Part shown: piece by piece, positions 5,726-13,229 of the stretch
Layout of the letters: every line of letters starts with the position of its first letter
How positions within the stretch are numbered: the first letter of the stretch is position 1
Assembly (NCBI GenBank): GCA_002748705.1
Contig: PDSZ01000048.1
Coordinates: 1-16,913, forward strand
Origin: Candidatus Fermentibacterota bacterium
Lineage (GTDB): Bacteria > Fermentibacterota > Fermentibacteria > Fermentibacterales > Fermentibacteraceae
Reading direction: 5' to 3'
Length of the DNA: 16,913 nt
Made by a program: the position numbers and the translations under genes
The notes under the pieces: generated by a model
Databases searched by the model: none
Told to the model about the DNA's origin: nothing
Seen by the model: only the letters and a program-made list of their open reading frames with translations

Positions 5726-6205
5726 TTGCTGACAGCCCTTGCAGCAACAGGCCCTGAAGCGGAATTGACAGCTGTTTACGGAGAGCCGGATATATATTCT
5801 ATATCAATGCCTGAGTACACAGAAAATGGGATTAACAACTACGAGATGAAGATTCTCATGAATATCTATCTTGATTCCCTTGAGGTTGAACTGGTCACGC
5901 TGAAAAACCAGCTTGCCCGGGAGTTCTCCCGCTGCCCTGAACTGCTGGAAAGCCTGAACCGTTCCCACGACTCCTTTATGCAGGAAAGCTACGACTGGGC
6001 GTATCTTTCCGAAGAGAGAATGTGGTGGAACACCAAATCTGCAGAGAGATTCGACGGAACCGCCAGAGGATACGAATTCACATACACTCCGGGCATGAGC
6101 TACTGGCAAAGAATCTGCAGATATTCCCGAATGATTCACTACGGTGAAAGCCATACAGAAAACTCTGACATGGAACCTGCAACTATCGGAGGATACTGCC
6201 CCTGA
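5726..6205 (+). CDS. LprI-like (DUF1311-like) small protein with uncertain start
   Basis: The open frame begins 6 bases after the hydG stop and lies in the same frame as hydG; from the TTG at 5726 it gives 159 residues. The middle, from NIYLDSLEVELVTLKNQLA through LLESLNRSHDSFMQ to FDGTARGYE and RYSRMIHY, follows the layout of LprI/DUF1311 proteins (repeated helices, then a GT-x-R segment). These are secreted or periplasmic proteins, some of which inhibit lysozyme. Similarity is judged by eye and moderate. An ATG at 5719 overlaps the hydG stop as TGATG but is in another frame; dropping one T from the T6 tract at 5722-5727 would join it to this frame and give the hydrophobic start MFLLTALAATG. 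Either start leaves a poor signal peptide. Co-expression with hydG is likely; a role in hydrogenase maturation is not indicated. Confidence 0.55.
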   Translation: MLTALAATGPEAELTAVYGEPDIYSISMPEYTENGINNYEMKILMNIYLDSLEVELVTLKNQLAREFSRCPELLESLNRSHDSFMQESYDWAYLSEERMWWNTKSAERFDGTARGYEFTYTPGMSYWQRICRYSRMIHYGESHTENSDMEPATIGGYCP

Positions 6206-6219
6206 CCTCCTGAGCAGAA

Positions 6220-6233
6220 GAAGCAACTGCTTC
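6220..6233. terminator. Short inverted repeat between convergent genes
   Basis: GAAGC-AACT-GCTTC lies in the 33-base gap between two converging genes, where a bidirectional terminator would be expected. The stem is only 5 bp and no T-run follows on either strand, so this is a weak candidate. Confidence 0.2.
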
Positions 6234-6238
6234 CTGAA

Positions 6239-6799
6239 CTATCTCAGTCTTACCGGTTTCGGGCCTGAAATATCAATTATCATGGAGGGTTTCCTTCTCG
6301 TGAGGGTGCCGCCATCTATAACAAGGTCAGCACCTGCAAGTATTGATTCAGGAATATCATTGGTACTAAGGGGATCATCTTCCCCTTTGAGATTGGCACT
6401 TGTTGAAATCAGACAGAGTCCGGAGACTGAAAGAACAGCCCTTGAGAGAGGATCTGCAGGTATCCTTATTGCGATTTTTTCTTTACCTTTGGGCAGAAGA
6501 AGCGTTACAGGGCCAGGCCAGTATTTCTCCATCCACTGCTGAAGATTGCTTTTTCCTGTAGTTCTCTCCATTGCATCTTCAAAACTTCCAACAAGATGTA
6601 TGAAAGGTCTTGGTTCAGAATAACCTTTCAGGTGAATTATTCTGCTGTGCGCGTCTTTGCTCTCTGAGCCGGCCATGAGGCCATAGACAGTATCAGAAGG
6701 GTAGACAACAATTCCCCCTTCATGAAGAACTGAGGAGGCCGCTGAAACGACCTCCTCTGAAGGGTTCATCACATCTGCCTGAATAGTTCTACCAGCCAC
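6239..6799 (-). CDS. tsaC: Threonylcarbamoyl-AMP synthase, YrdC/TsaC type
   Basis: The 186-residue protein is a lone YrdC domain, without the extra C-terminal domain of Sua5. It would make threonylcarbamoyl-AMP from threonine, bicarbonate and ATP, the first step of the t6A37 modification of ANN-decoding tRNAs. Conserved segments are GGIVVYPSDTVYGL (about residues 28-41), PGPVTLLLP, IAIRIPADP and LISTSANLKG. The usual KxRxxxKPL stretch is changed to KGYSEPRPF, so a YciO-like paralogue is possible. The start is GTG at 6799, overlapping the end of purE by 11 bases, with AAGG just upstream inside purE. It is the last gene of the leftward operon. Confidence 0.85.
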   Translation of the reverse strand: MAGRTIQADVMNPSEEVVSAASSVLHEGGIVVYPSDTVYGLMAGSESKDAHSRIIHLKGYSEPRPFIHLVGSFEDAMERTTGKSNLQQWMEKYWPGPVTLLLPKGKEKIAIRIPADPLSRAVLSVSGLCLISTSANLKGEDDPLSTNDIPESILAGADLVIDGGTLTRRKPSMIIDISGPKPVRLR

Positions 6800-7238
6800 G
6801 GGCCTTCACAAGTGTTTTACGAACTTCTTCGTTTTCCAGAGCAATAATCTGAGCTGCCAGGTAGGCTGCGTTCACTGCACCGTGGTTTCCGATTGCAACA
6901 GTTGCCACAGGAATGCCCTTGGGCATCATCACTGTGGAAAGAAGCGCGTCAAAACCGTTGAGAGGCCCGCCTTCGATGGGAACACCTATAACAGGAACAA
7001 GTGTATTGGCAGCAACAGCACCGGCAAGGTGAGCAGCAAGACCTGCTCCTGCTATGATAGCCTTCAAACCTCGTTCAGATGCTGTCTGAGCATAAACCTT
7101 AACCTTTTCAGGGGTTCTGTGGGCACTCATTACATTGAGTTCGTACGGAATACCAAGATCCTTCAGTATTCCCTGGGTTTTCTCCATTGTTCCTCTGTCG
7201 CTCTCGCTTCCCATGAGTATTCCCACCAGCGGTGTCAT
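6789..7238 (-). CDS. purE: N5-carboxyaminoimidazole ribonucleotide mutase
   Basis: The 149-residue class I PurE catalyses the shift of the carboxyl group from N5-CAIR to CAIR in de novo purine synthesis. Visible signatures are the N-terminal GILMGSESD (phosphate binding), MSAHRTPE with the catalytic histidine at residue 40, [13 protein letters not shown] and the [11 protein letters not shown] loop. The length is near the low end for the family, and no catalytic motif is missing. The start ATG at 7238 has AGGGAGG about 5 bases upstream and forms a 4-base ATGA overlap with the purD stop. A PurK partner, which would make N5-CAIR, is not in the window. Confidence 0.96.
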   Translation of the reverse strand: MTPLVGILMGSESDRGTMEKTQGILKDLGIPYELNVMSAHRTPEKVKVYAQTASERGLKAIIAGAGLAAHLAGAVAANTLVPVIGVPIEGGPLNGFDALLSTVMMPKGIPVATVAIGNHGAVNAAYLAAQIIALENEEVRKTLVKARGW

Positions 7239-8446
7239 AATGTCCTCCCTATATCGGTTCTGAAGTGTTTTCCTGTAAACTCTATCTTTGCAGCATTATC
7301 GTACGCCATGTTCAGCGCCTCTTCAAGAGTGGGACCTGTGGCTGTTACACCCAGCACCCTTCCACCAGAGGTGACAAATCCCTTATCCGAGACTGCGGTA
7401 CCTGCGTGAAAAACCATGCAGTCCGCCTCTTCCAGACCTTTAATTACCCGGCCTTTCTCATAGCTTCCCGGGTAACCCTCTGAAGCCAGTATGACGCAGG
7501 CGCCTGATTTGCTGCTAACCTTAAGACAGGGAAGCTTTTCTCCTTTTGCAGCAGCCATGAAGAGTTCAGCAAGACTGCTCTCAACAAGGGGCAGAACAGC
7601 CTGAGTCTCCGGGTCACCGAACCGTACATTGAACTCAAGTACCGAGGGGCCCTCCTCAGTGAGCATAAGGCCGGCATAAAGAACACCTCTGAACTCAAGC
7701 CCCCTTTTCTTCATCTCCCTGAGCACTGGAATAATGACCTCTTTTTTCGCCTGCTCCAGAAATCCCTCCGGAACACCTGGAGCAGGGCATACAGCGCCCA
7801 TCCCTCCTGTATTGGGACCCTGATCGTTATCGTATGCCCGTTTGTGATCCCTGCTGGGAGGCATCAGAACAGCATCGGTACCATTGCATACAGCAAGCAC
7901 GCTTACTTCAGGGCCGAAAAGCCTTTCTTCAACAACCACAGAAGCTCCCTGCCGGGAAAAGAGCTTTTTCAAAGCTTCTTCAACTTCAGCTGCTGTTTCA
8001 GGCAGAAAAACACCCTTGCCTGCAGCCAGACCGTCAGCCTTTATTACAAACTTATCAGGGGAGGAACCAATAAACTCCGCTGCTGAGGCAGCTGATTCAA
8101 ATACACCGCCCTTTGCCGTGGAGACCCCTGCTGCCTCCATTACCTCTTTTGCGAACCACTTGCTGCCTTCAAGCCTGGCACATTCTGCATCAGGGCCGAA
8201 GCATGGTATGCCCTTTTCAGCAAGAACACCTGATATACCTGCTACCAGGGGAGCCTCAGGCCCTACCACCACCAGATCAGCTTTTCGTTCCACTGCTGTA
8301 TGAACAGGGTCGCCCTGAACATTTTCAGCGAAAGCTTCTGTTCCAGGATTGCCTGGAACGGCGATTATCTCATTTTCTCCACTGCGGTGAAGTGCCCAGG
8401 CAAGAGCATGTTCCCTGCCGCCGCTTCCAACCACCAGAATTCTCAA
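7235..8446 (-). CDS. purD: Phosphoribosylamine-glycine ligase
   Basis: The 403-residue ATP-grasp enzyme joins glycine to phosphoribosylamine (GAR synthesis), step two of purine biosynthesis. The N-terminal VVGSGGREHALAW, the ATP-grasp part with FVIKADGLAAGKGVF and GPNTGGMGAVCPAP, and the metal-binding EFNVRFGDPETQ are all in place. The C-terminal domain ends normally. The start is TTG at 8446, overlapping the panB stop (TTGA) by 4 bases. Upstream sequence has GGAAAG rather than a full Shine-Dalgarno, so translation is probably coupled to panB. The length is slightly below the usual 420-430. Confidence 0.96.
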   Translation of the reverse strand: MRILVVGSGGREHALAWALHRSGENEIIAVPGNPGTEAFAENVQGDPVHTAVERKADLVVVGPEAPLVAGISGVLAEKGIPCFGPDAECARLEGSKWFAKEVMEAAGVSTAKGGVFESAASAAEFIGSSPDKFVIKADGLAAGKGVFLPETAAEVEEALKKLFSRQGASVVVEERLFGPEVSVLAVCNGTDAVLMPPSRDHKRAYDNDQGPNTGGMGAVCPAPGVPEGFLEQAKKEVIIPVLREMKKRGLEFRGVLYAGLMLTEEGPSVLEFNVRFGDPETQAVLPLVESSLAELFMAAAKGEKLPCLKVSSKSGACVILASEGYPGSYEKGRVIKGLEEADCMVFHAGTAVSDKGFVTSGGRVLGVTATGPTLEEALNMAYDNAAKIEFTGKHFRTDIGRTL

Positions 8447-9264
8447 CTCTTTCCGCCTCTCTGCCTGAATACATTTTCTTCACAGGGAAAGCCCCCGGAG
8501 GTAACATCAGAAGCATATCTCTCAAAGGCATCCTTCATTATGGAATGAAGGTCTGCATATTTTCTAAGAAACTTCGGGTTGAAATCACCGTTCATGCCGA
8601 GCATGTCGTTCACCACCAGAATCTGGCCGTCTACTTTTCTTCCTGCCCCGATTCCTATAGTGGGAATATCCGACACCTCAGTTACCTGAGCTGCAAGCTC
8701 TTCCTCCACCATTTCCAGAACCACGGAAAAAGCGCCTGCTTCAGCAACTGCTTTCACCTGCTCAATCAGCTTATCCCTGGAATCGGCACGAACCACTCTG
8801 TAAGAGCCTTCTGATCTTATGGACTGGGGCTGAAGACCTATGTGGGCCATAACAGGAATACCGGCCTCGGTTATAGCCCTGATTCTGCTCACAGCAGAAC
8901 TGTTGCCCCCTTCAAGCTTCACTGCGTCAGCTCCTGCTTCAGCAATAAACCGAACAGCATTGCTCACAGCCAGTTCATCGGAAGGCTGGTAGCTTCCAAA
9001 GGGCATGTCCCCTACTACAAGTGAGCCAGGCGCACCTTTTTTTACCGCTTCAGTGTGGGCAACAAGAACATCCATTTCAGCACCGAGAGTGGTTTCCTCA
9101 CCGAAAACCGCCATCTGAAACGAATCCCCCACCAATATGACATGAACACCTGCAAGGGCTTCAAGCCTGGCAGTATGATAGTCGTATGCAGTAAGAGCAA
9201 CTATCTTCTCACCTCTGGCTCTCATTGAAGAGAGGGTTTTAACTGTAATCTGTTTTCCGGGCAT
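8443..9264 (-). CDS. panB: 3-methyl-2-oxobutanoate hydroxymethyltransferase
   Basis: The 273-residue (beta/alpha)8 enzyme transfers a hydroxymethyl group from methylene-tetrahydrofolate to alpha-ketoisovalerate, giving ketopantoate for pantothenate and CoA. Conserved stretches include LTAYDYHTARL, VGDSFQM with the magnesium-binding aspartate, VVGDMPFGSYQ, AVKLEGG, MAHIGLQPQS, LEMVEEE (catalytic glutamate region) and TIGIGAG. ATG 9264 has GGGAG six bases upstream. PanC and PanD are not nearby. Placement ahead of purine genes is not standard and suggests a lineage-specific operon of unrelated biosynthetic genes. Confidence 0.96.
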   Translation of the reverse strand: MPGKQITVKTLSSMRARGEKIVALTAYDYHTARLEALAGVHVILVGDSFQMAVFGEETTLGAEMDVLVAHTEAVKKGAPGSLVVGDMPFGSYQPSDELAVSNAVRFIAEAGADAVKLEGGNSSAVSRIRAITEAGIPVMAHIGLQPQSIRSEGSYRVVRADSRDKLIEQVKAVAEAGAFSVVLEMVEEELAAQVTEVSDIPTIGIGAGRKVDGQILVVNDMLGMNGDFNPKFLRKYADLHSIMKDAFERYASDVTSGGFPCEENVFRQRGGKS

Positions 9265-9326
9265 CTATTCTCCCAACGCTGGAACGAACCCACCAGCATG
9301 CACAATCATAAGCCTGACGGCTCAAT

Positions 9327-10211
9327 TCAGTCCACCTGGCAGAAAATCGGAAGTCCTGATAACAAACAGGAAGTTAAAGCCAGGAGGAAACCGAAGAAAA
9401 TATCGGTAATGTAGTGCTCAGCACCGTAGATTATTTCGAAACAGATAAGGATGAGAAAGAGCCATGCCCACCAGCTTCTTTTGAAGCCCAGTTCTCTCTG
9501 AAGCAGCATTGCCATAACAAGGGTAATACCTGCGTGAAGGCTTGGCATTGCCGCTCTTGGAGTTCCACTGGCTCCACCTATAAGCCATCCTGGAATAATA
9601 TGCTGCAAAGCATTGAATGTGCACCTTTTAAAAGGTTCCACAACCCCATCCTGCCCAAGAAGCCAGGGAGGAGTAAGAGGCCAGAGTATATACACTGAAT
9701 ATCCTGCAGTGGTGATAATTGCAAAAGCAAGAATAGCCCGCTTCATTGCAGGTATTCCCTTCTCCCGCCTTATCAGCCAGGGTGCAATCACAGGAAATGC
9801 GAAAAATACCGAATGGCATAATGCAAGAGGATAATCGTACCAGTTACTCTCTCTGCCGTTCAGCAGAAGATCCTGCAGCCATCTGGCAGGAAGTACTCCG
9901 AAAAGTTCCTTTTCAAACCTGTACACATCCTCACCATGATACGGACCGGCGTAAACATCGGTGATCTTGTGAAGTAAAAGATAGCACATGGCCAGAAATC
10001 CCCAGGCGACCAGAAACTTCCACTTCTCAGGAACCAGATGAAACCTGTAGATACAGTACAAAACTGCCCAGAACAGGATCATCCACGGAGGTTGAGCAGA
10101 TCCTCTGAATACAGGGATCAGAGCCATTAAAACAGCGAACACACCTGTTACATACAGATAAAAAACATCGCAGCGTCCGTTTCCAGACACTGCAGACCCA
10201 GATCCGTCCAA
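9327..10211 (-). CDS. PAP2-family membrane enzyme resembling AUR1 inositol-phosphorylceramide synthase
   Basis: This polytopic protein of about 294 residues has six or more hydrophobic helices. The lipid phosphatase/transferase signature is present: PSLHAG with the nucleophilic histidine (about residue 226) and YGAEHYITD with the second histidine (266) and aspartate (270). The WPLTPPW segment before them resembles the conserved APPW region of the AUR1-type subfamily (PAP2_3), so it may transfer a phospho-head group between lipids rather than only hydrolyse phosphate. The start is uncertain. An in-frame ATG at 10226 has no ribosome binding site, whereas the TTG at 10211 has GGAGG five bases upstream and is preferred; a GTG 7 codons further in is also possible. 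It is 62 bases from panB and probably leads the operon. Confidence 0.75.
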   Translation of the reverse strand: MDGSGSAVSGNGRCDVFYLYVTGVFAVLMALIPVFRGSAQPPWMILFWAVLYCIYRFHLVPEKWKFLVAWGFLAMCYLLLHKITDVYAGPYHGEDVYRFEKELFGVLPARWLQDLLLNGRESNWYDYPLALCHSVFFAFPVIAPWLIRREKGIPAMKRAILAFAIITTAGYSVYILWPLTPPWLLGQDGVVEPFKRCTFNALQHIIPGWLIGGASGTPRAAMPSLHAGITLVMAMLLQRELGFKRSWWAWLFLILICFEIIYGAEHYITDIFFGFLLALTSCLLSGLPIFCQVD

Positions 10212-10226
10212 ACCTTCCTCCTGCAT

Positions 10227-10492
10227 AAAAGGAGGGGACCAACCTCTGAAGAATGCTCTTATTACAGGGCTAAAGGACTTACTGCCGCTACCGGCATCTG
10301 TAAGGCTTCCCGAAAAGGGCGCCTTCGAAACCGGCAGGGGACGCCTTCATGAGTAACCTATCCCACTCTCAGATCGTATGGTCCCCAGCAACCATTATAT
10401 TACCGCCTGATCAGCTCTTCGTCAAACCCTTACAGGGCGAATACAGAAGTTATTCCAACCTACTGAACATGCAGTCAATAGAAAGGCATATG
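10227..10492. other. Divergent intergenic region before proS
   Basis: It separates the leftward PAP2 gene from the rightward proS gene and should carry both promoters, but I see no pair of -35/-10 boxes at convincing spacing. The proS frame stays open upstream to 10349, but that extension does not look like protein and is absent from the family. No T-box or other leader motif was recognised. Confidence 0.4.
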
Positions 10493-11935
10493 ATGGCTAA
10501 AAACATCACCAACCCACAGGAGGACTTCTCCAGATGGTATCTGGATGTCATTCGCGAAGCCGAGCTTTCGGATTCTGCCCCGGTGAGAGGCTGCATGGTT
10601 ATTCGACCTTACGGTTTCTCTGTGTGGGAACTGATGAGAGACAACCTTGACAGAAGGTTCAAGGAAACAGGTCACAGCAACGCTTACTTCCCTCTCTTCA
10701 TCCCCCGAAGCTTCATAACAAAAGAAGCTGAACATGTTGAAGGCTTCAGCCCTGAACTTGCAGTTGTAACACACGCAGGGGGTAAATCCCTTGAAGAACC
10801 CCTTGTGGTGCGCCCCACCTCTGAAACTATCATCAACCACATGTTCAGCAAGTGGATAAACAGCTACAGAGACCTGCCTATGCTTCTTAACCAGTGGGCA
10901 AATGTGGTAAGGTGGGAGCTTCGTCCAAGACCCTTCCTTCGCACAACCGAGTTTTTGTGGCAGGAGGGCCACACCGCCCATGCAACAGAAGAGTGTGCAA
11001 GGGAAGAGACCATGAGGATGCTTGGTGTTTACACCGACTTCATGAACGAAGTTGCAGCTATTCCTGTGATTCCAGGAAGAAAAACCGAAAGGGAAAAGTT
11101 TGCAGGCGCTGTGAACACCTACACCATAGAGGCCATGATGGGTAACGGATGGGCACTTCAGGGTGGAACCAGTCACTATCTGGGCACGAATTTTGCCAAG
11201 GCGTTCGACACAAGATTTCTTGATAAGGACAACAACAGACAGTTCGTCCACCAGACCAGCTGGGGAGTTACAACCAGGCTTGTCGGTGCTGTGATTATGG
11301 TTCACGGTGATCAGTTCGGTCTGAAGCTTCCTCCGAAAATGGCCCCTGTTCAGACTGTGATAGTTCCTATAGCCAAAAAGGATGAAGAGAAGGAAGCAGT
11401 TCTAAACGCAGCTGCTGAAATAGCCGCAGAGCTTAAGTCACAGGGCATTAGAGTTGAGATTGATGACAGAGACGGCATGAGCCCGGGGTTCAAGTTCAAC
11501 CACTGGGAAGTGCGGGGGGTTCCCCTGAGACTTGAACTGGGCCCCAGAGATCTGCAGGAAGGCCATGTGATGGCAAGCCCCAGAAACAAACCAGGCAGAG
11601 ACGGCAAATTCACCATTCCTCTGGAAGGCATAGGAGCAAAGGTATCTGAAGTTCTTGATGCCATTCAGAGTGAGATGCTGCAGGCTGCTCTGGACTTCAG
11701 AGAAGACCACACCTACAATGTTGAGAACTATCAGGAGTTCGTAAGGCTCCTTCCTGAACAGTCCGGCTTCTACAAAGTCTGGTGGGATGGAACCGCTGAA
11801 GACGAAGCCCGAATACAGGAAGAGACAAAAGCCACTGTCAGGTGTCTGCCCCTGAAGCAGGATGAAGGTTCCGGCAAATGCTTCATAACAGGCAGAGAAA
11901 CCACCACTAAGGCCATCTTAGCAAGGGCCTACTGA
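10493..11935 (+). CDS. proS: Prolyl-tRNA synthetase, archaeal/eukaryal type
   Basis: The class II synthetase charges tRNA-Pro with proline. I use the ATG at 10493 (MAKNITNPQEDFSRWYLDVI), giving 480 residues, the usual size, with GAAAGG 6 bases upstream. The adjacent ATG at 10490 is nearly equivalent, and an in-frame start at 10349 would add 48 residues of unrelated sequence. The core holds VRPTSETII, then motif 2 (FLRTTEFLWQEGHTAH) and motif 3 (TTRLVGAVIMVHGDQFGLKLPP). The anticodon-binding domain and the family-specific C-terminal domain ending in tyrosine follow. There is no editing (INS) domain, as expected for this type. The C-terminal region has the CFITGR segment where some relatives have a zinc-binding cysteine pair, so zinc binding there is probably lost. 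Confidence 0.96.
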   Translation: MAKNITNPQEDFSRWYLDVIREAELSDSAPVRGCMVIRPYGFSVWELMRDNLDRRFKETGHSNAYFPLFIPRSFITKEAEHVEGFSPELAVVTHAGGKSLEEPLVVRPTSETIINHMFSKWINSYRDLPMLLNQWANVVRWELRPRPFLRTTEFLWQEGHTAHATEECAREETMRMLGVYTDFMNEVAAIPVIPGRKTEREKFAGAVNTYTIEAMMGNGWALQGGTSHYLGTNFAKAFDTRFLDKDNNRQFVHQTSWGVTTRLVGAVIMVHGDQFGLKLPPKMAPVQTVIVPIAKKDEEKEAVLNAAAEIAAELKSQGIRVEIDDRDGMSPGFKFNHWEVRGVPLRLELGPRDLQEGHVMASPRNKPGRDGKFTIPLEGIGAKVSEVLDAIQSEMLQAALDFREDHTYNVENYQEFVRLLPEQSGFYKVWWDGTAEDEARIQEETKATVRCLPLKQDEGSGKCFITGRETTTKAILARAY

Positions 11936-11939
11936 TAAA

Positions 11940-12764
11940 ATGGCTGCAAAGGGGGACAGCAGAAGTATTCTTAAAACCACCCTTGCGGTCCCTCTTTTCA
12001 TCATTGCTGCGCTGTTTGCCCTCTGGCCCCTTGGAACATCATCAGAGCCCAGGGACCACGCAGACACACTGTTCAACACCTGGCTTGTAAGCTGGAATAA
12101 CCACGCCATACTCCATCTGGAGAACCCTCTTAAACAGCCGGCCTTTGCCGGATTTGAAGACGGCCAGGGCCGAAACGACCTGCTTCTGACCCAGAGTATG
12201 GTGGCACTGCCTCTTCATCTCTCAGGAATGAAACCGATTCTCATACATAATATTCTGATGGTTTTCTTTCTGGCTCTCGCCGGATACGCAGCTGCGCTGC
12301 TTGCGGTTCAGTGCGGAGCAAAAACTGCCGGAGCAGTATTCACAGGCACTGCTGTGGCGCTGCTTCCCTGGTTCCAGTCCCACATCTGGCACCTTCAGCT
12401 GTTCAGCGGAGGGCTTGGGCTTATGGCGCTCTTCTTTGCAATGCGAACTTCCCAGGGAAAATCAAAAGGTTGGCAGACAGCTTTTTTCATTCTTCTGCAA
12501 TGTCTTGCCTCTCTTTATATGTGGTTTTTCATGAACATGGCACTGCTGCTCTTTCTTCCATTCACCGAGAAGAAAGGATTCCTTAAAACTGCAGCATGGA
12601 CAGCGGCAGGAAACCTGATCTGCCTTCCATTTCTTCTGAGACACTTTTCCAATGCGGCCAGCTGGCCGGTGGACACCATCACCTCAACTGATGCAGCTGC
12701 GTTTCCCGCCCCCTGGGGAAACAGTCTTTTCATGGGCTGGATGCGTTATTCAGGAGTTCATTAA
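11940..12764 (+). CDS. GT-C-like polytopic membrane protein, C-terminally truncated
   Basis: The gene starts 4 bases after proS and encodes 274 residues. An N-terminal helix is followed by DHADTLFNTWLVSWNNHAIL, the acidic loop of bacterial GT-C-type membrane proteins. Next come GRNDLLLTQSMVALPLHLSG, a series of hydrophobic helices, and LLPWFQSHIWHLQLFSGGLGLMA, where relatives carry a conserved P-x-x-x-x-H-x-x-H/Q pattern. Relatives usually run to 500-700 residues with more helices. Here the protein stops at a TAA just after WGNSLFMGWMRY, where relatives enter another membrane section, so the gene looks cut short. There is no ribosome binding site at the expected distance, so it probably relies on coupling to proS. 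Function, if any remains, is unknown. Confidence 0.6.
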   Translation: MAAKGDSRSILKTTLAVPLFIIAALFALWPLGTSSEPRDHADTLFNTWLVSWNNHAILHLENPLKQPAFAGFEDGQGRNDLLLTQSMVALPLHLSGMKPILIHNILMVFFLALAGYAAALLAVQCGAKTAGAVFTGTAVALLPWFQSHIWHLQLFSGGLGLMALFFAMRTSQGKSKGWQTAFFILLQCLASLYMWFFMNMALLLFLPFTEKKGFLKTAAWTAAGNLICLPFLLRHFSNAASWPVDTITSTDAAAFPAPWGNSLFMGWMRYSGVH

Positions 12765-13229
12765 GGTCCAGAATGGGCAGAGCCTGGAATAAGCAGAGCT
12801 TCAAAAGACTTCAGTCTGACTGACATTTTTGACTCATCTGCTCCATTCATTTTCCTGAGGATCGTCTCAGCAGTTCCAGGGTATTCCTGAAAAACTGCTT
12901 AGGGTTTACCATTTAACTATAGGATTTCCCCAATGCAGAGACAGATCATTCCGCTATTTTATAAATATTCTGTTTGTACAGCGCGGTTTTTATTAATCAT
13001 GAATACTTTCAAGCACTGCAGATAACACAGAGTCATAAATGAACCCAATGCTTCTGTATCATACAACTGTCTGCAATGCAATGCTTCTGCCGGCCAGGTC
13101 ATTTCAGAAAGCTCTTTACCAATATGGCAACTGTCCGAAATTCGAAAGGCTGTCTGGGTTGAAGGCTTGACCCTGCATATATTTTCAGCTTTCCACGCTG
13201 AATAAGCTTTTGTGAATCTGGAGGTTTCT
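12765..13229. other. Non-coding stretch with possible gene remnant
   Basis: This 465-base gap separates the truncated membrane protein from the peptidase gene and is richer in A/T than its neighbours. On the minus strand 12898-12761 is open and reads protein-like (for example TAETILRKMNGADESKMSV and EALLIPGSAHSGP), ending at a TAA that abuts the other gene's stop. It has no start codon upstream of its remnant-like beginning and I do not recognise it. The rest shows no gene; the promoter of the peptidase gene should be here but no clear boxes stand out. Confidence 0.4.

Noticed and set aside
8113..8814. 233-residue rightward open frame across purD and panB
   Set aside because: It is antisense to two well-conserved enzymes and has no family features.
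10349..10492. 48-residue N-terminal extension of ProRS
   Set aside because: The family starts at MAKNIT, which has a ribosome binding site; the extension shows no domain and is just an open stretch.
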